In this document: piece by piece, positions 11,218 to 20,590 of the stretch
How positions within the stretch are numbered: position 1 is the stretch's first letter
How the letters are laid out: every line of letters begins with the position of its first letter
Assembly: GCA_037042915.1 (NCBI GenBank)
Contig: CM073195.1
Coordinates: forward strand, 2,170,001 to 2,234,000
Reading direction: 5' to 3'
Source: Auricularia sp. M13
Taxonomy: Eukaryota; Basidiomycota; Agaricomycetes; Auriculariales; Auriculariaceae
DNA length: 64,000 nucleotides
The notes under the pieces: model-generated
Seen by the model: the letters and a program-made list of their open reading frames with translations, nothing else
Told to the model about the DNA's origin: nothing
Databases searched by the model: none
Translations under genes and position numbers: made by a program

Positions 11218-11598
11218 TAAGATAGGCCCGGCCGGGGACCCGGGATATCACGTGATCTCTCGCAATATAAAAAATGAATTAAATGAGCAATTTCAGCCGC
11301 AGTGAGGGGCTCTATATCCGCTTGAAATGCTGCTCAGAAAGTGTGCCATCGGGGCATGGTCTTGTTGGGCCGCCATTAGCTCGGCAAGCGGGGGTGCTTA
11401 CACCTGTCCATGTTATGGAACTTAAACCAGTCTCAAACTCGAAATTCTGGCCGCAGTGAAGTCTTTACTTTGGTATGATAAAGTATTTGAGAGCCAGAGA
11501 TGCTTTATAAGTCATTTATTCCGGCTGCCAATAGACTCTCATGCTGCCGGGCGTCAGCCATCACGTGATGTCCCGGGTCCCCGGCCGGGCCTATCTTA
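11218..11598. mobile_element. MITE with 37-bp terminal inverted repeats and TA target
   Basis: The left arm 11220-11256 and right arm 11560-11596 are inverted copies with one mismatch, starting AGATAGGCCCGGCCGGGG and ending in the palindrome ATCACGTGAT. TA flanks both ends (11218-11219 and 11597-11598). The 377-bp element has no coding frame. Ends and target suggest a TA-targeting DNA transposon superfamily. Confidence 0.85.
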
Positions 11599-11949
11599 TG
11601 GCACACGAGATGCGGCGAGGGTGCAATACCTAAGAATCAAAACGTAGTGAGCATAACTTCCATGCAGAGCTCCTAGTCCAGGGCCCAGAGAATCAGTGCG
11701 AGTGCAAGCCAAGAACGAGAGCCAGAACCAGAAACCGCGAGCACCAAGAAGAAACAAATGAGCCCACAGTCAAAGCCCGGAGCATCTAAGCCAGCAGCAG
11801 GAAAATCAGAGCAGTACAGCCAGAGCGAGCACAGGGGGCAATCAGAGTCCAGATGCTGCAGCTGCGACAGGGCGGCTCGCGGCGGTGACCTCGGCGATGG
11901 AGCAGCAGCGACCTGCGGCGGGGAAGAGGACGGGGGCATTTTAGACTCC
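11599..11949. other. Short gap between two mobile elements
   Basis: The 351 bp between the MITE and the long-TIR element hold only a GC-poor, repetitive AGCAGCCAGAGC-like stretch and short frames. Nothing is supported as a gene. Confidence 0.5.
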
Positions 11950-11959
11950 GCCCAGCGCC

Positions 11960-12311
11960 ACCCGAGGGTCTAAACACCGGAGCCTAATAAGGCTTGATGT
12001 ACACCGGGGGTGCATCAAGCCAACTCTGGCTCAAATGTGTTCTACTGTATTGCACGTGTGGCATATCTCGATACCTCAAGAGCTCTCGGCCCGCAAGTCA
12101 TCACGGTGTGATCGTGTACCAAGGTGGTTCGGAATGCCGTCCCGCGGCATCACCGCGCGGCAATCCTTCGGCGCCGCTGCCCGCCATCTGTCAGAACCGT
12201 TGGCATCGTCGCCGACGACGTGCAGCACAGAACGGCTGCCCTGCCGTTCAGTGAAGGGAGATATATCGACCCTTATATATTCCGGACCAGAATTTCGAGC
12301 TCTATCTAATG
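11960..12311 (+). repeat. Left 352-bp terminal inverted repeat
   Basis: The outer end reads ACCCGAGGGTCTAAAC and the inner end GAGCTCTATCTAATG. It is the inverted copy of 14281-14632. The open frames seen inside it occur in both arms and are a by-product of the repeat, not genes. Confidence 0.9.
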
Positions 12312-14280
12312 TATTAGTTGTTATTTTGCTAGATGGTTTGTACTGCGGGAGGTAGGGCAATGATGAGTCCAGGACATACTGAGCTGCCTGTAGCCTTTCC
12401 CTGATGGTATCACCAATGCCTAATGCTTGTATTGGACAGAGGATATGGTCAGAAAGTTACCTCAAACAGAGGCCCGGCTGTAGCACGCTGATGTGTATAA
12501 CGGAGTTTTGTCGAGGCATTAATGGTATCAATTCAAGCCTTCTGAGCATCTCAGACACAGGAATGGGTTAAAAAAACTCGAATTACAGTGATTATGCCAC
12601 CCCCAGTATATATAGAGGGTCTGTTAGTCAAGGAACACGTGCGCGGCAACGAGGAGAAGCGGAGTTGGAACTCGTGTTGTTCCAGTTAGTATTTCGATTT
12701 CGCCGTTCAAAGCAGTGGAACAGCTAATACTGAATAAGTTCCACTAGATTTGGGAAGATTATACCTGACTACATGTAGCTGAGATGGGAAAACATGTATT
12801 TGTGGTGCTACAAGCCGACCTTCAGACAACATCTACTGGCCAACAACAGCTCTGTTGCTCTGAAAGGGCTGGTAGAAACAGGCTATAAGGCTCTGAATAC
12901 CATTCTTAAGGGGTAATATGTGCTTATTGCACGTGAGATGTCGTTAAGAGAGAGTTCTAAGTGATGATTGCATCCTAAACCTGCGAAGCCCGCATCTCTT
13001 TATGTGCCTATTATTCTTACTTGAATCAACTTGATATAGATTTAAAAGTCTTTTATACAGTTTAATTGAGTGCCAAATTGAGTATGAAGCTTCCAAGAAC
13101 ATCAATATGCAATGGTCCCCATTATCCACCTGGTGGATCACCGTATTGGATCTACGAAAGATAGACTGTTAGTACTGGTTGGACATGCAATTGTTGAGGT
13201 ATCTAATGGTGCGCCTATATTCTCAGAGTGATTCACGGACTGAGTCACCCAGGATGCACGTTTCGGAGATTTGGTCGCTCTTGTCTTCTACCACAACGAC
13301 GCTCTACCCAAGACTTCAGTTCATCTCGTGCCACCTTGCGACTTTATATAATGTGAGATGGTCCATATGCGATACTGAAACAACTCTTATACTGGCACTA
13401 AGGCTCATTGTCGTCGTCCTGGATGGGTTGCAAGTGCGTCAATTCACCACCATGTTAACATCGCTAACGCGAGCCTACTATTGCACTATGGGCAGTGATA
13501 TGTACCTCAATAAAAGCGCAAACACGTCTAGTATTACGCGCACATGGTCCTGAAGTCTTAGGCATCGTATGGAACCGTCTGGGCCGAGTACGGTGCTGAT
13601 GCAGCCCCTCTGACACCGAACATTGCTCGCCCTCATTGCTGTCGTGCGTACCTCCACTTTCAAGCAATATTAGACGTTGATCTAATGTATATACTTAGTA
13701 TTTTGCTGTCATTGCGATAGCAGGACACGTATGGCCGTGTTTATTCGCATTACGGGCGTGGGAGCAATGACATCGACTTGCACCCTGAACCACCGGCGCA
13801 TTCTATGCAGTCGAAACTGTAGAATAGCACTAGGTAATACTTGCTAGACATATTTGCGCAGGAGGTATGTCTGATAATGAGCTATTTGGTTCTTATATTT
13901 CTTTGCACGGTGTTCAACTAGTTCAGGCCCGCCCCGCTCTTCTACGCGTCAATGCTCAAGGAGATGCGTGTAATGGGCTTTGCCTGAATACATGAATGTA
14001 TTTCCAAAGTTTTTATGGTGTCTGTGCATCTCATTGACCTACAGTTGCTATATTTTATACGGTCTGCCGACATCCACCGCAGATGGCACCCCAGTACACA
14101 CCCTCTTATATTGAAGACATAAGAACACCCCATAAATGAGCTCAAGGAGTTATATGACCAGTCTCCGGTGCCCAAAGTCTCATACAGTCTGTGAATGTCG
14201 AGATCGCGAGGAGCATGTGCGTGTGAATGTTTTCGCCATTTGCCATATATACACGTCAATTGACACTTCTACACCTAATC
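12312..14280. other. Interior of the long-TIR element
   Basis: AT-richer DNA with only short frames. The longest is 124 codons at 13179-13553 plus and resembles nothing I know. A captured, decayed host fragment is possible but not demonstrated. Confidence 0.4.
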
Positions 14281-14632
14281 CATTAGATAGAGCTCGAAAT
14301 TCTGGTCCGGAATATATAAGGGTCGATATATCTCCCTTCACTGAACGGCAGGGCAGCCGTTCTGTGCTGCACGTCGTCGGCGACGATGCCAACGGTTCTG
14401 ACAGATGGCGGGCAGCGGCGCCGAAGGATTGCCGCGCGGTGATGCCGCGGGACGGCATTCCGAACCACCTTGGTACACGATCACACCGTGATGACTTGCG
14501 GGCCGAGAGCTCTTGAGGTATCGAGATATGCCACACGTGCAATACAGTAGAACACATTTGAGCCAGAGTTGGCTTGATGCACCCCCGGTGTACATCAAGC
14601 CTTATTAGGCTCCGGTGTTTAGACCCTCGGGT
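14281..14632 (-). repeat. Right 352-bp terminal inverted repeat
   Basis: Inverted, apparently identical copy of 11960-12311. Similarity continues weakly about 10 bp inward (ATTAG-TGT) before it ends. Confidence 0.9.
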
Positions 14633-14994
14633 GCCCAGCGCAGCGCCAGCATATGTGACTGGCCGTGGGCGGACTTCTAAAGGGTTCCGGCGCCCACCCC
14701 CGCCACAAGCTCAAGCCTCCTAAGTCAGCGATTCTGCTCGAAATTTTATGTTTTTTGCCACTGTGTGAAAATGCAATATTTCAGGGTTCTAAGCACATTT
14801 GTGAGCTATCTTTCTTTCGAGTTCTCGACCGTGTCATCTCCGCTCGAGAGTAATGTTACGACTCCGGCAAGAACGTCCTTTTCGACGCCTTGTGCAACGA
14901 AAGAGCACACTTGCACTGCCGACACCGACTTGGACACGGGCTTGCACTCGGCTGATACTGAATTGGTGGGCGGCATGATTAAACGTGTGCTCCC

Positions 14995-15095
14995 AACACT
15001 TTGCGGACTCCCGGAGCTCCCAGAGTTGCTGGGCATCTTGCAACGACTCCCGGAGTAGCTGGAGCGCGGCTTGCTCCGAAGCCGTTTTCCTGATG
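14995..15095 (-). repeat. Dispersed CTCCGGGAG repeat, copy 2
   Basis: Read on the minus strand it starts CATCAGGAAAACG (15095-15083), then CCGCGCTCC, then two CTCCGGGAGT blocks. It shares this order with the copy at 47048. Confidence 0.7.
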
Positions 15096-15507
15096 TTGTG
15101 TAAAGTTTCGACGTGGTACTGTACTGTAGATACTTGAGTCCCTCGATGACGCGCTTCACTGGCACTTGAGCCATCATAAATCCTCACCGACAGAGAGCTC
15201 GTCTCGTCGGGTGGGTGCTCAGGGGTCTTGAGGGACGGAGGACGCGGGTTTTGAGGGGCAGCATGGCAGCACGGCGGGGACTTCGACACCGTCCGCGCGA
15301 AGGGAGGCGGCGGAGCGCGAGGCAGGCGGTGATGACAGAAGGACAGCGCGGGCGCGGGTCCGAGCGCGTGTGTCTCCGCGAGTGAGGAGGTGCCTGGTAG
15401 TGCGCCCACGGTGCTCCAGTCGACCAGTTCGAGGGCTCCTCAGAGAACAGATGCTCGACCGCGCGCGCGCTCCGTTTTCGTGAGATGGGGAGGGGAACTA
15501 CGGCGGT

Positions 15508-15800
15508 TTACTGATGATGCTGCATGTCGATGTAGTGCAGGTGGACGTTCTCCGGGGCAGAGGTCCTGAGGACGCCGGAAAGCGCCTGATGTGCCGCAGA
15601 TTTTCCAGTAAGGATGTGAGCCTCGTGCGCGGTGTCCGGGTCGGATTGATATAGCATGAGGAAGATATGCTGCAGGTTAGAAAGTGGACCATTGAGCAAT
15701 TCGGCCAGTCCCATAACGCTGCCTGCGTGCAGGTGCAGATAGCGAACGTTTCGGCATGCAGAGAGCACGCGGGCCAGGACAGCCGTTCGATGTCAATCAC
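15508..15800 (-). pseudogene. LRR/F-box-family fragment, decayed
   Basis: The 86-codon frame reads LSACRNVRYLHL and later VHLHYIDM. These align with LTACRNISYLRV and MHLEYVYI of the gene at 49929-50786, in the same order and at similar spacing. There is no start, no C-terminal half and no other supporting exon, so I call it a relic of the same family. It lies head to head with the apparently intact member at 16113. Confidence 0.65.
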
Positions 15801-16112
15801 CCAAGCTGACGACTATTGAGCCTACGCGGTCAGCCACGGAGGGTACCGCAATCAGATCCAGCGTACTGTAGTGTGGCACACAAGTGCCACGCGTAATCGA
15901 CAGAAAGCTGTCATTTTGTTTTGGACGCAGACTTCAGGTTAGCCGCACCGTTTTCTTGACATTAAGCCTGATATTCGGAATATCAAGGCGATACATGCAC
16001 TTGCCTATCTCTGGCTCCAAGTACTGAGCAATATATTTTCCGCCACAGATTGCGATAAGGAAGACTGTCGGACCGGAACCGAACTCCGCACCTCATCCTG
16101 GTCCGAACCACT

Positions 16113-17187
16113 ATGGCAAAAGCGAGGTACGTGCTTCCAACTATCCTAGATTACCTCACGTAGACCCAATTTTAGGGTCCCTGTTGCGCTTTGCGCTCCT
16201 ACGGACATTGCGCGCGCCATCCAGCTGCTGAGAAAATATCAAGATCTCGCAGACTCCATCAGAACCTTCGACGTCGTCAGACGCAACAATGGCGTGTACG
16301 CATGCCGCATCGGCTCACTCTTTGAGTTTCTCTCCCTTTGCGAAAACTTGGACCGCCTATTTCTTGGTGTCGATGCGTCCAGCGACCTCAAATGGTTGTG
16401 TACCCAGCTCAGCATGCGGCAGCCGCAGGGGCTCCCTAATCTGCGCCAACTCACGCTTAGTGACCAGAGCTCTTATGTAGGGCAAGAAGGCCTCCTCGAG
16501 ATACTCAATGTCGTGCCGAACTTACGACGATGTGCTTTGTTTTCTTGTTCGCCCCGCTGGTTTCTTAATGCTGCCAATGCCGGCGCTGCGCTAGTTGACT
16601 CGATGCATTTCGAGTATCTGGAAGTTCACCAAGAATTCACAGAGGTCATTCTCCCGCTGCTCTTGTCTTGCCGCTGGACCGCCCGCGTTCTCGACCTCCC
16701 GCTCGGTTACGAGAGTAACATGCAGCTGCTTTCCGACACGGTCTGGGCGAGCTGTCCCGCGCTGCCTATAACTCGACTTTCTATTCGCCTGGAAATTTCC
16801 CGCGTTTCTACCACGCCTCTCGCATTCTTTGTTTTGAACGCATGCCGTGCATTGCGGAGCCTCGAGATCGAATTCTTGTACCGCGAAGACATGGGCGCAT
16901 TGCTTCATCATATCCTCACCGACGTCAGATTTCGAGTTAAGCAACTGTCGCTGCGGTTTGTTATTGGCAAAGCTCCGCTTGACGTCGTCGACGGCATCAC
17001 TAAAAATCTATCGGTCGTCGTCGAGGTGCTGTCGAGCTTTCCTTGCGGCTTGCGCGCTCTCCGAGCTCTCGATATTACCATATCGTGCACCTCACGCGCG
17101 CGAAACCAGTTAGCACGCCTCTTCGATGACTTGATCACCTTGTGCCGAGGCCGGCGCATCCGTTGCATTGTCCAGAAAACTCTGTAG
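16113..17187 (+). CDS. LRR-type protein of the fungal F-box-like family
   Basis: Predicted 341 aa from two exons: 16113-16126 and 16176-17187. A 49-nt intron (GTACGT...TTTTAG) keeps the frame. The first part, with LLRKYQDLADSIRTFDVV, is the segment that usually follows an F-box in these proteins, but I see no clear F-box itself. It may lie further upstream or be lost. Residues ~60-330 are irregular leucine-rich repeats (LCENLDRLFLGV, GLPNLRQLTL, VVPNLRRCALF). A segment MHFEYLEV...LLLSCRWTARVLDL is shared with the 49929-50786 protein. Such proteins usually recruit substrates to SCF ubiquitin ligases. Without the F-box that role is inference. Confidence 0.65.
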
Positions 17188-18652
17188 GCGACCAACCTCG
17201 GCGAGGAGGATCGGAATCTCGGCAGACTATGATCATGCGCGCTTCCCTCTGGTAGACTGGGGACATTCACATAGGTCCATCTAGCCTCTGGTCACTTTCT
17301 GCTATCATAAGTGCGTGTCGTAAACTTGCCGGTAGTCGTTCATGGCACAAGTCTTCGTATCGGTCATATTTGCGGCGACCTCCTGTCAGCTTATTGCACA
17401 AAATCTCCGTAGAACGGTATCCGGGAGCATCCATTTCGTTATACTCTCTCATCTGACAGACTGACATCGCTGTCATTGTGCGGAGCATATCAAAACTCTT
17501 TGCTGCGCTCGACTGCCGAGCGGGCCGAAACTCCGCCGCGTGCGTCTTTTTTCTCCGTTGCGTTCCTTCATCGCACGCTCAAATCCCGACCGCTATGCAC
17601 TTCACAGCTCATATTGCCGCATCAATATATTCTAGATCTTCCCTAGCTGCATAAATAGCATTGCAAGCTACTTCATGGCACGTGTATGAGCGAAACCCGA
17701 AGTCGCTGCCGTTTTTCCTTTGTGTTCTGATATTACTCGTGCACAGGAAGCCGCTCGCGCACAGAAAGAAGCCTTACAAGCTCATCAGCCGGTCGCGGAA
17801 CGCTCCAGGGCAAACGTGTATTGCGAATGGACCTGGGACACGCGCTCCTCACGGACAGGGCTCCGCGCGTCAGTTGAGCTTCTGACAACTGCACCCGGAC
17901 CTCCGAGGCTTTGCTTTGTCTCTTATCCATTGTCTTCGACCTCAGAGTACGTGCCCGGAATTACCAAAGCTTACTAGTAACCCTTCTTGCGCAGGCGAAC
18001 TCTGTTCTTCGGCAGCTGTAGCTTCCAGTCAATGTGGCTCGATTTAGTCCTCGCGCAGTTCTGGAACGTTCCTTTGACTCTCCCGACTCGCTGCCGCCGC
18101 GGACGAATGTACCTGTACAGTCAGTTGGCGCAAAATGTCGATGCTGCGTTTCGCCGGAGCCCTCCTTTCCTTTCGAATTCCGCGTGAGTGCTCCGTATCC
18201 CGCGCCATCCACCTCTGCTGAACCTGTCCTGCAGTGCCTGCCCCGCTTCTGTCCCTCAGGCTTCGAGAGCTGTCACAGGGGCTGCCGTCACCTCGGCTGC
18301 CATCGCCCTGTATAGCCTTGCGACATCCCACGCTGCGGGCGTCGTCTTCCCGCGACGTAGGATATACGGGCCCGCGTGCGCGCTGTGCAGTAGGTACGCC
18401 TTCGCCGGCGCTAGCGGTGATGCTTTAGATCTTGAGCATTGTTCACACAGCATCTGCACAATCGCCGCTGGCGCTGGTAGCCGCCGCTGACGTTTATTTC
18501 AAATTGCTCAAGCCAGGATCGAGGGCCCTGCCCCTCGTCCGCAGGCGATGAAAAACGACGCAATGTTCGATTACACCGAGCGTCCCTCTGGATCATATAC
18601 AAGATGGTACTCGGACCGTGGACTCTCCTTCTCCGCGCCGGCCGGCAGTGGC
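17188..18652. other. Gene-free stretch
   Basis: Short overlapping frames at 17661-17977 and 18034-18490 show no recognisable domain. Splice-like motifs occur, but no set of exons gave a protein I could support. Confidence 0.4.
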
Positions 18653-19282
18653 TCACGGCACTCCCTCGCCATCATCTGCGGGCTCGTGAAGCTCAAGCCG
18701 GAGCACGTTCGCGGCATCCCCCAGCCGCGTGTCAGGTCTGCTCGAGGGCTGCCTCTGGTTAGCACAATAGCTGTCTTGTAGATTGATGGCGCGAACTTAC
18801 GGGCATCTGTTCCTCGCTCTTCAGGTGCACATCTCCCGGGCTGGCAGACGTGCCCCCAGGTCCGAGCTTCGTCCGGTCCGCGGCTACAGGTGGATAAGGC
18901 GTCGGAGAGCGGGACAGGTCGAGCTGCTCGCTCAGGGCCCGCACGCGGTCTTCGAGCTCGGCTACCTGCTTCCTCATCGCAGCGAGCGCCTGTGAGTCCC
19001 GGCCCCTTCGCTTGTCGGGCTCTGCTGAATATTCGCACTAGAGGGTACGAGCGTCAGCAGCGTCCTTCATTCATACATGCTACAGGGCGCACCTGTAAGC
19101 CGTGGACGACGCAGGTGCCGCAAGCTGGCTCGGCCCCGTTGCATTTCGTTTTCCTATGCGACGTCAACTGTAGATTGCGACATAGTTGAACCGACTCACC
19201 GGCGTCTGCAGACCACACAAGCTCTGCTGACGTGGGGAGAGTGGCGACGATCGACAGTGCTCTCGACTGATGAATCCTTCAT
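18653..19282 (-). CDS. Small Zn2Cys6/coiled-coil protein (copy A)
   Basis: Four exons on the minus strand: 19282-19200, 19153-19093 (61 nt), 19037-18801, 18754-18653 (102 nt). All phases agree and give 160 aa. The zinc cluster fits CX2CX6CX6CX2CX6C (CVVC...CNGAEPAC...C) and is interrupted by introns after CRRR and after HGLQ. A basic linker (EPDKRRGRD) follows, then a coiled coil (MRKQVAELEDRVRALSEQL), a Pro-rich tail, and a final exon with a hydrophobic strand (NVLRLEL) ending in acidic residues. Zn2Cys6 domains bind DNA as transcription regulators in the nucleus. This protein lacks the fungal transcription-factor regulatory domain. Full-length family members are usually 500-1000 aa. Paralogs lie at 24485 and 46185. 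Confidence 0.8.
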
Positions 19283-19335
19283 CTGATGGTTTGCTCTACC
19301 GTCGTGAATAAGGTAGAAGCTCCATTTGTAGGGCC

Positions 19336-19342
19336 TTTTATA
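19336..19342 (-). promoter_or_regulatory. TATA box of small Zn2Cys6 copy A
   Basis: The minus strand reads TATAAAA 54 bp upstream of the ATG at 19282. Similar boxes precede both paralogs at comparable distance. Confidence 0.6.
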
Positions 19343-20590
19343 CTCTAAATTACGGATTCTCTACGGATATGAAAACCCGCAGGAAAATGCACGCCAATCA
19401 ATGATTCATGGCTTTTCCCTGCTGTCCGCGCTGCACTGCCGCTCTGTTATTCACTAGACTGTCTCTCAGTAGTATTAGCAGGATCCGCCGAGTAGGAGTC
19501 AGCCACGGTGAAAGGACGGGCTTCCTGTCGATTCAATTGCATTGCAAAATGTCGAAGGAATACAGGTAGCCTGCGGAAATTGCAGCTTCTAAGCACCGCA
19601 CCTGAGGAGGCTCGGCGGGTCATCTAGGCTCATCTGATTGTAATATTCATGCGCGGGGCGGACCAATGTGAGCCGCTAGCAGTTTACATTGTATTTAACC
19701 GTGAAGAGTGTTTAAATTTTGAGGTCCAGTTGCACAACGCTGTGCCTGCATAGAGATGCCATCGGAGCGGGAGCATCGTACTTAACACCGAGCCATCGCC
19801 CACCAAATCTGTGGTCATGAGAGAACGCCAGACGGAATTTCGTGAGACAAGGTACATCGCGCGGAATATTAAGCAGGGAAATCTCATTGTATGTCAGACA
19901 ATGAATACGGAACAATGTAGGACTGCGAGCGTGCCGATTGTCCGTCCACCCACAGTGGATTATCTGCTTGCAAACTGGTATAGGATGAAGCTGCAGAGGG
20001 TGATGATACAATGCTCGCAACATTGGATGGACCCAGATTCCCTTTACGGCACTGCATTTTCGCCATGGCTAGGTGAGCGGTCTCGGTAGTATTCTCAGCT
20101 TGTTCACAGCTGACGGAGGATGCCCGCCTGTAGGCGGGCGCTTGATGGGCGTTTTTCTCGGTTCGCATGCCGGACATTCGGAATTCGATAATGATAGCTC
20201 AATCGCACGGTCCAATACTGATATCGAGTCATACCGACAAGTACAACTTCTGAAACCATTACAATGCCGTTCCCGAGTGTCTAGCATGGAGGATTGAACT
20301 AGCAGGCAGGCGCGCGTAATTTAAGCCACCATACTATCTCAAAGGTTCACGATTTTCTAGCATGGAGGACTGTTTCATGTGCATAAGTATACTTGAATCC
20401 ATTAGTGTCGACGGGCCGCGTCGACAGGCTCAGCAATCCTTCGCCTGGAAGGTCTGCCGAGACAGATCGAAGTCGCATGTGGCCCGGGAGGCCTATGTAT
20501 TACGCCTATGAGTCACATGTTGTAGCCTTTCCCACCTTGTCTTACCGTTTGGAGGAGATTGCGGCGCCACATTCACGTATGAAGTAGTGT
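19343..20590. other. Gene-free stretch
   Basis: No supported gene. Contains a 20-bp hairpin GCCCGCCTGTAGGCGGGC near 20120 and a 14-bp direct repeat, TCTAGCATGGAGGA, near 20280 and 20357. Confidence 0.45.

Larger units (their letters stand above)
11960..14632. mobile_element. Long-TIR DNA transposon (Mutator-like, non-autonomous), 2673 bp
   Basis: Two inverted arms of 352 bp, 11960-12311 and 14281-14632, appear identical: the translations of all frames on one match those on the other. The 9-bp GCCCAGCGC lies directly outside both ends (11950-11958 with one extra C, and 14633-14641), a target duplication of the size typical for Mutator-like elements. The ~1.97-kb interior has no frame longer than about 125 codons and no recognisable transposase. 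The near-perfect identity of the arms points to recent activity or arm homogenisation. Confidence 0.85.

Noticed and set aside
11994-12360. Several 60-106-codon frames repeated at 14136-14598
   Set aside because: They duplicate because they lie in the two inverted arms of the transposon, not because they are genes.
14834-15409. 191-codon minus frame
   Set aside because: It runs through the CTCCGGGAG repeat copy, shows no domain, and has Pro-rich low-complexity sequence.
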